From contig PQWQ01000002.1 of assembly GCA_002943765.1 (NCBI GenBank), positions 3,162,001 through 3,226,000 on the forward strand: a stretch of DNA of 64,000 nt, read 5' to 3'. The notes below the pieces were generated by a model that searched no databases, was not told the origin of the DNA, and saw only the letters and a list, made by a program, of their open reading frames with translations. Origin of the DNA: Psoroptes ovis (Eukaryota > Arthropoda > Arachnida > Sarcoptiformes > Psoroptidae). Below, piece after piece: positions 34,701-44,812 of the stretch; the stretch's first letter is position 1, and every line of letters begins with the position of its first letter. The position numbers and the translations under genes are program-made.

Positions 34701-35968
34701 AAAGTAACAACATCAAACGTTTACTAACGTCAGCGGCAAACCCGAAATGTAATGGTTTGAATGAACGGACTAATCAAGAATTGATGAAGAGATTGAGATG
34801 TAAAATAAATGATCCACAAATCAAAATCAGAACATGGACAACATTAATGGACAAAATCATCAAAGAATATAATAATACATTACATGATATAACTGGTTTT
34901 TCACCTGCATATCTTTTATATGGGATTGTACCATATGAACAATTAACAATTAATGATCAACCGACAATTGAACGAGCCAGACAAATCGCAAATGAACGTA
35001 GTGATCAATTTCATAATAAAAATCAAGAAATTTATGACAGAAAATATCGACCACCAAATTTCAAAGTTGGTGATGAAGTGTTGGTGGAAGTGGCTTGGCA
35101 TCCTAATAATGGGAAATTGACCCCGGTCATGGAAGGGCCATATAAAATCTTATCGATTATATCAGAACAAAACGTTGAAATCAATCGAACGAATCAACCA
35201 ACAAAGAAAAAATCAGAAATCGTAAATACGAAAAAATTAAGACTCTATTACAATCCTAATGAATTCAAAATAGGGGTGGGGAGGTGTCACGCCAATTAAA
35301 TTAATATATTTGAATCAATTGTTGTTAATTTAATATATTTTATGATTATATATAGAATGTTAAATTGTATAATAAAATTCTAACGTTGACATATATATTT
35401 TTCATTGCTTCAAGGGTCTTTTGTTTGTTTGTTGTTTGTTTTTTTTCCGGGCATTACTTCTTGTTCTCTATGAACCAAAATAAAAAAACCAACAAACAAA
35501 TAAATAAACATTATTTTAATTTTGATCAATTTTTCACCACAATAATTTTCATTGAGGTTAGCTAACATGTATTGGCTATGATCTCGAATATATTCTTGAA
35601 TGATTTAAGAATTCATTTCATACAAAAAAAATTTTCAATTTAAATTTTTCTTTTTTTAGTTCTGCGAATCATCTAAAAATAGATATGATTGAGATTCTTA
35701 ACGCATCATTTGAGCAGAAAAAATTGAAAATTGATAAATTCTTGCATACCTTTTTTATTATAATTTGTCATTTGACATAATTCATCGAGTCCATCGTGTT
35801 TTGGTCGAACCAAAAATGGTGTATCAATGTCGATATCAATTTCTTCATCTATTTGAACATTTGAATATAAATTTGAATTTGACCAGAAAAATATTGTGTT
35901 TTATCACAGATAATTAATTCATTCTTTCATTATTTTATTTCAATTTACATACTTTTATTACCAAACAT
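25713..35968 (-). CDS. KChIP-like EF-hand calcium sensor, first paralog
   Basis: Ten exons: 35953-35968, 35750-35848, 30687-30718, 30549-30618, 30381-30460, 30180-30225, 26190-26291, 26035-26099, 25895-25957 and 25713-25760. They give 206 residues with phases matching throughout. It belongs to the Kv-channel-interacting/neuronal calcium sensor group: KKELKLIYQGFKQECPNG, then YFPQGNATKYAHLVFNT, then LSRGTLKEKLNWIFNLYD. EF3 (DIDRDGYISKNE) and EF4 (DLDKDGLISFEE) are canonical. The EF2 loop (KPMCDQQSGCLNF) is abnormal. KChIPs bind the N-terminus of Kv4 channels and tune their gating. The 16-nt first exon (MFGNK) is the least certain part. An LTR retrotransposon lies antisense in the 5.0-kb intron 30719-35749, and a 3.9-kb intron spans 26292-30179. 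Confidence 0.82.
26292..30179. other. 3.9-kb intron of the first KChIP-like gene
   Basis: AT-rich, with simple AAT/CAT repeats and no frame that looks coding on either strand. Nothing recognisable as a nested gene or mobile element. Confidence 0.5.
31071..31074. repeat. Target-site duplication, left copy
   Basis: TATA directly before the 5' LTR, matching TATA at 35392-35395 after the 3' LTR. The flank is itself a TA run, so the duplication could be read as 4 or 5 bp. Confidence 0.55.
31075..31181 (+). repeat. 5' LTR
   Basis: 107 bp, TGTCACGCC to CGTTGACA, read base for base the same as the copy at 35285-35391. It contains AATAAA near 31161, a likely poly(A) signal, and several TATA-like stretches. 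It is unusually short for a Ty3-type LTR. Confidence 0.95.
31206..32315 (+). CDS. gag: Retrotransposon Gag (DUF1759-like with Cys/His knuckles)
   Basis: An intact frame of 369 residues starting 24 nt after the 5' LTR. The middle (about residues 100-200) has FDGEILHFNRFYREF, then LSSVEKFFILKSLLKDEPAK and a NYQMAKERLENRY block, the pattern of the DUF1759 Gag domain usual in BEL/Pao elements. The C-terminus has three Cys/His clusters: CIFCKGNH...C, LCFLCLRNNHSMETC and CKRCGGRHAEVIC, also as in BEL/Pao Gag. It packages element RNA. The frame ends in TAA at 32313-32315, 25 nt after a slippery heptamer. Confidence 0.9.
   Translation: MEVEKINRLLSQKSNLQQKITVYANHAYLNLLKKDKQDEVKTLIVELVDINEELVGNGVSYNEKDEEYVDKCKLLLEYFQPTPVTTLTESNEQYGNHHVQYQKRFLPNFDGEILHFNRFYREFVNVVDRDQNLSSVEKFFILKSLLKDEPAKLVNELAETETNYQMAKERLENRYRNHDRILNKILHAINSVPMVNENDIDQMQQTVDEMTNLYQQVIDHNIDKVTVERIIRPAFLSKWYSKNAVDNGETCEQLIRYFEKSVNNHISLNLPVKEKMVNYSMPSSCIFCKGNHRTIFCNANNLNNKIRRDMARKHRLCFLCLRNNHSMETCRSRYKCKRCGGRHAEVICVNDQKITVQTSTKNVDSDPMV
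32285..32291 (+). other. Programmed -1 ribosomal frameshift heptamer
   Basis: A AAA AAC in the Gag frame (the first A is a third codon position). A -1 slip here puts the ribosome exactly in the protease-Pol frame, which is open from this point. No obvious strong stem was noticed directly downstream. Confidence 0.75.
32291..35299 (+). CDS. pol: Retrotransposon Pol (protease, RT, RNase H, integrase)
   Basis: Open for 1002 residues after the frameshift, -1 relative to Gag, with no AUG needed. Aspartic protease: FIDTGAEITCIS (active-site codons 32363-32374). Reverse transcriptase: MCIDYRKLNDATITDKQPIP, FSKLDVANGYWHIQM, WVVMPFGLKNAPATFQ and the catalytic YFDDIIIFS at 33311-33337. RNase H: YCDASKTGICAV then TELECLSIVEAL and TDHAALQWL. 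Integrase: a HxxxxH...CxxC zinc site (HERFGHIG ... CDVCQKNK) and the D, D, E core ending in GLNERTNQELMKRLRCK. The frame has no internal stop. The C-terminus reads through the purine tract and stops 15 nt inside the 3' LTR. Confidence 0.93.
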   Translation, partial: RRQRPNGLIYFNCIINNKPIKAFIDTGAEITCISKSLFNKLQLQIINNSKINIRQLDNITQSLGRVRVNLQIGRITRNIEVHVIRNLTTDLLLGLDSSQLFDLNLDLNNNNLRQNDLTINNCKIVKRKEKKKCFNIQQSFHINPKLTNNQQKQLMETISKFNTFAQSKSDVGQYKHLYHRIELKNEIPIYQRPYRTSQKEQKVIDDTIENLLKQNLVRPSTSPYSFPITLAEKKGEGKTRMCIDYRKLNDATITDKQPIPIIEEIIDKLCNKKYFSKLDVANGYWHIQMHPEDIAKTAFSTHNQHLEWVVMPFGLKNAPATFQRAIRQIIMKHKLKNVENYFDDIIIFSDNFNDHLEDVSRVLLACEKENIKLKPSKCHFAMQEIDYLGHRISYNCVQPSYENIKSIENYPTPKNVKELQRFLGMENVYHKYINNHAIIRKPLTDLLAKDCPWFWSDECERSFIKLKESLTKHPILNIYNPELPTIIYCDASKTGICAVIKQQHSNNEELPIAYYSRKLQKHEVNYTITELECLSIVEALKKWHCYIHGNVTTIVTDHAALQWLKSCKNLTGRLFRWSLRVSMYDLIIKYKKGSTNYEADALSRASMVKVNLISKEEIQREQQKMNGINKFEKINGLHVRNRHGLTKIIVPESLKLKILQESHERFGHIGTKKMIATISPTYYWSNLYNDISNYVKHCDVCQKNKKFKEKKYSMLGTLPPAHQPFDLISIDTISGLGKYGSRKNLVHLVIDHCTRYAWAFPHTSTSTETYIEIVKQIISLGPVKQILTDRAPAFLSQRYHKFLQSNNIKRLLTSAANPKCNGLNERTNQELMKRLRCKINDPQIKIRTWTTLMDKIIKEYNNTLHDITGFSPAYLLYGIVPYEQLTINDQPTIERARQIANERSDQFHNKNQEIYDRKYRPPNFKVGDEVLVEVAWHPNNGKLTPVMEGPYKILSIISEQNVEINRTNQPTKKKSEIVNTKKLRLYYNPNEFKIGVGRCHAN
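35272..35284 (+). promoter_or_regulatory. Polypurine tract for plus-strand priming
   Basis: AGGGGTGGGGAGG directly before the 3' LTR, purine except for one T. Position and composition fit the plus-strand primer of LTR elements. It is also translated as the end of Pol. Confidence 0.75.
35285..35391 (+). repeat. 3' LTR
   Basis: 107 bp identical to the 5' LTR. The Pol stop codon (TAA at 35297-35299) lies inside it. The sequence following is TATATATTT, giving the right-hand target duplication. Confidence 0.95.
35392..35395. repeat. Target-site duplication, right copy
   Basis: TATA directly after the 3' LTR, matching 31071-31074. Confidence 0.55.
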
Positions 35969-38900
35969 TATACATTAAAAGAACGTGATCAAATTTTTCA
36001 ATTTTCTTATGTTTTATCTCGAAAATTTATGTTTTTTATTCTTAAAATTCGTTAAGGATCATTAATTTGTGGAAGACGATTCGTTGATTTGAAATTTTGG
36101 TTGAATTAAGAATAGAAATGGTGAAATGAATATTCAATGATTTTCGATGATGTTTAATCAAATGTTTCTCTTTTCGTTTGAATACGAATTTCATTCAAAA
36201 TTTACAAATAGAATTTATCTATTTTCAACAAGCACTTAGCAAACTTTTTTCTGTTTTGATTTGATTTAGCGCCGTTTTTCCAGCTTATTCGTTTTTTGTT
36301 TTTGTTTCTCAATTTTCTTGCAGACATACACACAGATAATATATGATTCAATATGATGTTTTAGCAGATAATTTCATTTTTGAAATGGAATCTTTTGAGA
36401 GAAAAAAACTTCTGATTCTTTTTTTCAGTCACTCTATCTGTCTATCGCTGTCTATCTATTTAGAGGAAACATGGCCTTGCGCCGTTATGGTTAATAGAAA
36501 ATGATCGAAATTCCCATACAGAATCCGTAAGAGAAAAGCTGCTCAATAATGTAAAATGGGAATCAAAACAGTATACCTTTCATTTTTTTTTTTTTTTTTT
36601 GACGATAACAACGGTATTTATTCACTTATTTTTTCATTTTTTCCATTATTTTCTCGATTTAATCGGTGTGCAGCATCCATTTGAACATTTATATATCCTG
36701 AAATTCACAAAAATTCACTACTGCAAATACATGTGAATGTTGAATGAATTTAAAAAAATTAAATGAGCCAACTCAATGATGCCAAATGATGATGATGATG
36801 CTTAACATCAGATAATAAAAATGTATGAAAACAGATTGAAATTGAGAAAGCAAAACAAGAAAAAAACGATTCAAAATTCATTGAAATTCATACAATAATG
36901 ATAATAAATACATACAAGCGAACGAGAAAAAAAGAGATAAAATTCCATTCGATTTAATATTTATTTATTTTATTTTTCAAAGAAAAAAATTTTGTTTGTT
37001 TGTCGAAAAAACATGAAAATACGTGAAAAATAGACAAAGAAAAAAACAAGGTAAACTGTATTGAATAACGGAAGAAAAAAACATTGTCTGGAGTACCAAC
37101 TAATGCAATACAATACCTTTTTTTATGTTTGAAATGTACATAAAGGCACATTATTTTTTGAAGAATAATAATCAGAATCCTAATAATATACCCAAGAATC
37201 ATGATATTAGAGTGGCAAGTGGCAATAATAATAATAATAACTATGATAACATTAATAATAATAATAATAACGATAAAAATTGAGATTAAATGTGTTGAAT
37301 TTTTTTTTTCATTTTTCATTTCATTTCATGGAAATGAATTTATTTATTTGTTTGTTTGTACAAGGAAATCGTTCATCGGTGAAAAAAATATGAATGAATG
37401 AATGAGCAAAATGTCCATATGTTTGCCGAATTTCTGACGATATAAATCCACCGAATAAAAACTGCTTGAAAATTCTTGAAAATTGTTTTTGGAAATTCCA
37501 TTTGAAACATAGACAAATATATGAATGTATGAACGAATTATTTTCTTTGAAGAAAACTTTTTTATTGTTTTTCATAAAAACAATAAAACAAATAATAATG
37601 GATTTTGAATGAATGTATGAAACTTGAGAATGAATATATCATTGTTGTTTATTGTTTTTATTTGTTGGAAAATACGAAGAATTTTCGTTGAATAAGGCTT
37701 TAAGGTTTCCAGGTTTTTTCCTTTGTTTTACAATTTACTTGAATTGTAAAAATATTTGTGACCAAATACATTTCATCCGACGCCCATCGTTATTCTGATT
37801 ATTGGATCATTTTGTTTTTGTTTTCACGATCTAGCAAATTTGATTCAAAATTCAATTTCAAGTAATTTACCTTGTAATATTTATTGTAATTACATCAAGA
37901 ATTATGGTTATCGGAGAAATTATTGCTATTTGAACCATGTTTTCGAGTTTGAAAAGCGAAGAAAAATCTAAAATTTCTTATAACATGATATTTTCAAACC
38001 AAATTCAAAATTCGTACCAAAATTTTCATGTTTCAAAAATTATTATGATTATGATTCTTTCATGTCATGATCATAATGATTTTTGTTCATCCATCGATTA
38101 TTATTACCATCATTATCATCATCTTTTTCAATGCAAGACGAATTCCAAAAGATAGAAAAGAATGTAATCAAATAACAAGCAATGTAATCGACATATTATC
38201 TTATTTATAATAACAAACGATGAAAAAAAGCTTTGAACCATTTTCGTGTATTTTTCGCGATTGCATTGAAATGTGAATAGAAATTGAATAAGCGAAAATG
38301 AATGTTTAAGTAGGGTTATCTTTCTCATACACACATACAGGCATTATGCATTACAATAAAGCATCAACCAAAAACATTCAAAACTTCCCTACAACAACAA
38401 TAACATTCAAAACATTTTAACATGATAAGTGGTATAATGAACACACACATACATAATATGATTCAAACCAAAAACAACATTGTGTACAATAGTAGAAAAT
38501 TTTATCGATTGAATCAAAGATCTTCATTGAAAATCTCTGACATTTTTCATTTATATTGATCAAACAATGTATAAACAAGTAAACATTCTTGGTGAATAAA
38601 TAGAAAAATAATAACAAAGACAACAACAACAACAACAACATTTTAATAATGTTTATTTGTAAAATAAATTTGTTATATTTATTTTATATGGAAATTATGG
38701 ACAAAAATGACAATATAATGATAATAATATTAATAATGATAACAATAACACAGAAAGATTGATTAACTCTACATGAGAATTTGCGTTTAAATTGAACATC
38801 GGAAGATCATAGAAAAAAAAATAAAACACAATTTATCATTTATATTTTCATTATTAAAAAATATAAATCAGAAAATAATAGAAAATATTCCTAGAAAATA

Positions 38901-39200
38901 ACTAAATATTTACATATGAGAATTGAAAACAAAATGAATTCAGGAATGAATTCATTCTAAGTGATGTTCAATCAATAAATGAACATACACATATACAAAT
39001 ATGCATGTTCTTTGTATACAAGAAACTCTTTGTCATTTTTTTTTGTTGAAAATTGAATGCAATTAAAACAAACGATCGAAAAAATTCAAAATTGCCATTA
39101 AGTTCATGAAAATGAGAGAATCATAGTATTTACTAGGCACATTAATTTTCATAATTATTCTTACAATTATCATTGATCAATTTAAAATATTCAAATGTTT
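35969..39200. other. Intergenic region between the first KChIP-like gene and the K2P channel
   Basis: About 3.2 kb upstream of the first KChIP-like gene. It is mostly A/T runs and AAT/CAT simple repeats, and the frames there are low complexity (Ile runs from ATT repeats). A GC-rich octamer GCGCCGTT appears twice, at 36269-36276 and 36479-36486, roughly 300 and 510 bp before the KChIP start. Alternative first exons could be hidden here but none could be supported. Confidence 0.4.
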
Positions 39201-41035
39201 TCAATTTGAATCATTAAATTCAACATTTTTTGTTCGATTACTCGAGTTATCATTATCATTATCATTGCTAAATGATGATTTTGATTTATCATTATCATCA
39301 TTATTATTCAAATTTGGTGTTTGTTGTTCTTTTGAACGCTTTTTCTGTCTTCTTTCTTTAAATGATTCACCTACTCCTTGTTCTTTTAATATTGGTTTTG
39401 GCATCGGTTGTTCATTAGACGATACAAAACTTGTCGATATATTATCTTGATTTAGATCCTCTTCAACCATTTGTGGTATGTCTAAACCCATAGTAGCGCC
39501 AATATGTAATTTAGCTTTTTGAAATGTGGCACTTAATTTTTCTTGTACAACATTTATACACATTGATGTAAGCGCTAAACCAAATAATAAATAAATAAAT
39601 GTACACATCATAAATGCAGGATGTTCGGGTACATAATCACCGAAACCGATTGTCGATAATGAAATGTAAACAAAATAAAATGATTCAAAAAATGTCCATT
39701 TTTCCCATATTGTAAATACAGCTGCTCCTATCATCATATACAATAATAATAATATTACAGCTACACTAATTGGTAAATTAAATTCATCATCAACTTCAAA
39801 ATCTGGTATTGTTTCATCATCATCATCATCTTGATTATTACTATTACTTTCATTATGTTTTACATTGTCTGATTTTCCATCTTTATTTTTAACCACAGGC
39901 ACCACAGTCGACATCTTACGCTGCACATCATCAATTTTTTGTGTTACAAACTACAAAATGTGTCTATTTAGCAATTTATGTATGTTAGGACAGTAGAAAA
40001 ATTACCTGTGTTTTTTCTTTTGTTGCTTGACGCATTTTTCTCAATTGTCGTGCATAATAAATTCTTCGAAATATTTTAAATACAAATTTAATGCCTCTGG
40101 TGAATAATTTTCCAAGATCAGTTAATACCATCAACAATAATGGAATACCAATGAATGCATATAATATTGATGCAACACGCCCAGCATCAGTTTTCGGCAC
40201 AACATGTCCATAACCTAATTTCATTTCAATGATAAAAATCAGTGAAAGAAAATATGTTTTTCTGTAAGTTCATTTTAGAAAAATAAATTCATTTATAATT
40301 ACCAATAGTTGTGAAAATTGTTGAACTAAAAAATAATGCTTGCCAAAAATTCCATACCTCTGTGTTTATGGTGACAAATCATAATCGTAGATCAAATGAT
40401 TTATTATTCAAATTTAAAATATTGTATCAAATGTACTTACTTTCTTCAGAATCAGTCGTTTGATCGGACAAACATGATTCATGTAATTGTTTTTCAAATT
40501 CTTTGAAACGTATTTTAGCTAATCTTAGCCACCAACCTTGTGAAAATTTTTGCGAACTCCACCATAATTCTTTGATGATGCGTTCACGCATTTTGTTGAT
40601 TGGATTCTAATTGATAATGCGAAAATCATCGTTATTCTTTCTGATTAACCCTCAAATAATTACCTTAGCTGACTGTTCAATTGGTGCTTCAAGTGTTACA
40701 AAGATATATGCGCCTAAAAAACCATAAAGTATCAAAAATAATAATAATAATACATGTGAAAACCATTTGTTGCTAAATTTTTTAAATCCTTCGACCATAC
40801 GAATAAATTTAGATTTTTGTTGTTTCGAAAGATTGACAATATGCATAGGATTAAATACCCAAATACGTTCATTTGTATATGGATCGATCCATATTTGATC
40901 TTGTGTTATTCTATTCGACATTTGTCGCAAAAATGATGGTTTCGTGGCATTTGTTGCGATCGATGTTGTTGATGTCGATATACCCAATGAATCATTATTA
41001 TAATTATTATTATTATCATAATTACGATTTGCCAT
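39201..41035 (-). CDS. Two-pore-domain (K2P) potassium channel
   Basis: Five exons: 40664-41035, 40441-40606, 40303-40359, 40006-40214 and 39201-39950. They give 517 residues. M1 is the hydrophobic stretch around residues 90-112 (HVLLLLFLILYGFLGAYIF). The first pore carries FTTIGYGH at about residues 195-202 and the second STIGFGDY at about 367-374, so both K+ selectivity filters are complete. SILYAFIGIPLLLMVLTDLG is the typical M2 block after the first pore. A long M1-P1 loop, an acidic Asn/Asp linker between the halves, and a charged C-terminal tail complete it. The plain sequence does not decide between TWK/TRESK-like subfamilies. It lies between two KChIP-like genes on the same strand. 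Confidence 0.9.
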
Positions 41036-43520
41036 CACAATAATAATAAATCAGCAACCAAAAAACAAAGAAACTTTTTTTCTTGATTCACATAAATCAC
41101 CCAAATACACACACTTGTTGGTTTTAGATGACTTTTCTTTATTATATGAATCTAATGATTCAAATTGATTAATTTTATTTTATGTTTCTTTTTTAAAACA
41201 ATGTATGTTCGTATGATTAAAATCACATAGATTATAATCAAATAAACAAATCAAAAATAGTGAGATGAAAAATCATTCTTTATTTTTTATTTCATTTTCT
41301 GATTTTAATTAAATCAAAAATTTCAATCAGAAGAAATAATAATAATCAACAAAGATTCTTTTTTTGATTTAAAAACTGTGTTTTTTGAAAACCAAAAGTA
41401 TTAATGTTATCATTTTTTTTTATTTTCATTCGCATATTCTTGGCATTCATGCGAATTCATTATTCTTCGAAATTTTTTCTTCTTCATTCTGATTGTGGCA
41501 AAGAAATAAGATGCAACAAATTCTCATATTGCAATCATATTTAATGATAAACATTTTTTTTTCGCTTTTTTCTATGTGCTCAACAGGCTCGGTTGTAATT
41601 ATTATTATTATTATTCGGCAAGTAATATGTTTCATTGTTCACTGTTATAAGTGTGTTAGTTAATATCCAAAGCTGTTGATATTTCAACGATGAAAAAAAA
41701 ACAAAAATATTCTCGGCTAAATTTAGAATATTTTTCTTCCAAAACTAATTGTATTCTTTCCATTTTTTTCCTTTTAATTTTGGTGTCGCATTCTATGGTA
41801 TTGTTTTTGTTTTATTTTTTCAAAATGAACATTATGAATGATGAACAATATTGATATCATCATCATCATAGTTAAGTAGGCCATTATAATGCCAATCATC
41901 TTAGATTTGTATATATTATTATTATTTATAAATTATTCAAGGATCGCAAAAAATAAATTTTTCTCCTTTTATTCATTTATTTTTCTCAATATTCACTTAA
42001 GTAACTTTGTGTTTAATTTTAGAACAATATTAATGATGATAATATTTGTTTTGATTTTGATTCGGTTTTGGCTAATTATTATCATCAAGAAGAAAATACT
42101 TGTCTAGATGACAATATCATATTGATGGCATAATTATTTGGGAAATTTATTCATTTGAAAAATTCTTTCATTGATCGGAATTTAGCCCGATAGATGGCCA
42201 GAATTTCATCGAAAAAAAAATCGGCCGTTCCAAATTAATTAAAGATCTTGGATTGGGAAAATCTGTAAAAAACAGCAAACATTGACAACAATATTCGTTT
42301 TCGTTGTTTTTGGTGTCATTGTCATTGCTTCGACTATGAATTTTATCTGGATTCAATCTTTTTTCCTCTAAAATAACAATTGATTTCATAGTTATTGTTA
42401 TCATTGTTATCATCATGATTGTTATAATCATTTATTATTCATGATCATAATCAAGATTATATTTTTATTGAGAATGTGTATTTTTTCATTCTTTTAGCAA
42501 TAATATATTCAACAAACTTGATGTTGATTCTTTGGAATTCTTTGTTCGTGTCTATGTGTTTTAATATAATGCTTTACTTTTGTAGTTGTCATTATTATCA
42601 CTATCATCATCGTCATAATGATTATATGCAGCGAAATTTTTTTCAAGTTTCCATTAGCATTATTCTGTCTTTTTTCCCGTCGAATATTCTTCGTAGGATC
42701 AAAAATTTCATATTTTATTTCATGAAGAAATATTCTTTGAAAAAAAACGATTGTTACAACATTGTTTTGGGCGTAAAGTAAGATTTTTTTTTTCATTCAT
42801 TCGTCCGTTCGTTGGTTGCTGTGGTTATTGGCTATTTTCGTTTTGATTCTATTCTTCATGTTGTTTATGACCAATTGGTTCATCTTCATTCAATTTTTTT
42901 CGCATTTAATTTCTTTCATGTATTTTCAATATGCATAATAATAATAATCGTTGTCATAATGACCAATGATGGAAAATACAATTTTTCTTTTTTTTTTTTG
43001 GCTGAATATCTGCAACACAAAAAGAGATAATGTAACAGCTGTATTGAGATGATTTATTTTATTTTTAATTTTTGGCTCCATGAATTGTGAATTGAAATTT
43101 GAACAAAAATGATTTTCCATAAAGTTTTCATAATAGATATTGTTGTTCATGTTTACAATTGAGATGATTATTTTGATGATTGTACATACATTGATTGAAT
43201 GTGTATGGGTATGGGGTTGTGGTTTGAAAAAATTTCAAAGATTTTTGTTCGGAAAATAAAAAAATTATGAGAGATAAAATTATCATTATGAAAAAGAAAA
43301 CAACAAAGATAGAGGAAAAATTTTGTGTGTAAATAGAAGAATTCAATTTATTTATCTATTTTTATGGGTAATTTTGTCTGAATATAACATTATTTTTTTC
43401 CAGTTTCGGCATCAGTTTTGAAGTGTAAACAATTATGGTTGATCCATTATTTCAGATAAGATGTTTTGGAGATTTGTTTGATTTATTTTCTTTATTATTT
43501 CTTTGATGATGTGAAAAAAA
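41036..43520. other. Intergenic region between the K2P start and the second KChIP gene 3' end
   Basis: About 2.5 kb, AT-rich with CAT/ATT simple repeats. Frames of 70-100 codons here are low complexity or overlap each other in both directions, so no gene is called. It should contain the K2P promoter. Confidence 0.45.
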
Positions 43521-44812
43521 TCACAGTAATGTATTGAATACATTGAAAGATTGTAAAAGATTTTCGTCCTGATTTTTTGAAAATAAGGAAAAGTTTAAGA
43601 GAATATTTTTTCAAAATTAAATTGAGTGAATGTGATTCAATGCTTACTTTTTTACATGCTTCAACAAATATTTCATATGTTACTATACCATCATTGTTGA
43701 GATCCAATTTCTAAGATTAGAGTAGAATGAAATGAAAATTTAATCAAATATTGGAAAACTAATTCAATAATTCGGAAAAAACCAGGCTTCACCTTAAATA
43801 CACGATCGATATGTTGTTTGTAAGTTGATTCATCTACCTGAGGTTGAACTGATTTGCCTAATAAATCATACACTGATATTATAACACGACTCAGATCATC
43901 TTTGCTGATTACACCATCACAATTCACATCATATAAGCTAAAAATCCATTTTAGTTTATCTTGTACGGTGCCTCTTGATAATACTGATAGACCAATCACA
44001 AAATCCTGGAATCAATTTCAATATTAATTGACCGATTGTAATTAATTTTATATTAAATAATTATAATACCGTAAACGTGACAATACCAGTGCGTTCCGGA
44101 TCAAACGTATTGAATACATAATGAGCATATTGATTGACATCAGCTCCTTTGGGAAAAAATTGTGAATAAATATGTTTAAAGCTCTCTTCACGAACAACTC
44201 CACTTGGCGCTTCCTATTTAAGTTGAAAAAATGGTTTTAGTTTGGAAAAAAGATCTAAGGAATTGTTGAAATAATACGAAACCTGTTTAAAACCACGATA
44301 AATCATTTGCAATTCTTTACGTGTAAATTTTGTCAGTTGACACAATGTTTCCAATGCTTCTGGACGAAAATGAACATTTGGTGTATCTAAATCATCAAAT
44401 TCACTATCTATATTTGTGAAATGGAGAAGAAACAAGAGCAAAAACAATATTTTCTTAGCATTTTGTTAATCTAATAATAATATTTTACACATAAATACAT
44501 TCATCAAATGATGATGATAAAATTGATGAAGAAATTGATTGATTTTCCCAGGAGACAATTGCATTGTTTACAATTTTCATTTGAAATTTATACAAACGAA
44601 CAAAAAAAATTTATTTTTCTCAAGAAAAAAATAGCAAGTATTCGCAACGTAAGGAGATGTATGCATTCGATTCATATATTTGCAAATGAATTGATTATTA
44701 AGAATAATGAAATAAAATAATTACATATGTAAGAGGATGAATTATTTTTTCTTGATTTACGTTTATTTTTTGAAACATTTGATGAGCCAGCATTACAGCG
44801 AACACTATGCAT
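43521..44812 (-). CDS. KChIP (Kv channel-interacting protein), second paralog
   Basis: Six exons: 44725-44812, 44283-44407, 44070-44213, 43793-44005, 43648-43710 and 43521-43568. They give 226 residues, within the usual KChIP range. The core runs LCQLTKFTRKELQMIYRGFK, then FFPKGADVNQYAHYVFNTFD, then LSVLSRGTVQDKLKWIFSLYD, very close to vertebrate KChIPs. EF2 is DPERTGIVTFTD, EF3 DVNCDGVISKDD and EF4 DLNNDGIVTYEI, where the last position is Ile rather than Glu. The last two exons (63 and 48 nt) have exactly the lengths and phases of those in the first paralog, supporting duplication. The first exon (basic, Ser/Asn-rich, 29 codons) fits in phase but is not conserved, so other 5' exons may exist. 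Confidence 0.87.

Larger units (their letters stand above)
31075..35391 (+). mobile_element. Complete LTR retrotransposon, Ty3-type Pol with BEL/Pao-like Gag
   Basis: A 4317-bp element bounded by identical 107-bp LTRs starting TG and ending CA, with a short TATA duplication on each side. Order: 5' LTR, a 24-nt leader, gag, a -1 frameshift site, then protease, reverse transcriptase, RNase H and integrase in one frame, a purine tract and the 3' LTR. The domain order and RT motifs are Ty3/Gypsy-like, but Gag looks like the BEL/Pao type. There is no envelope frame. Identical LTRs and open frames suggest recent insertion. It lies antisense inside an intron of the first KChIP-like gene. Confidence 0.95.

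Noticed and set aside
36954..37319. 121-codon minus-strand frame
   Set aside because: Mostly Ile and Val from an ATT/AAT repeat; low complexity, no domain.
42476..42796. Overlapping frames of about 100 codons on both strands
   Set aside because: Both arise from simple repeats in the same stretch; neither has conserved sequence or splice support.
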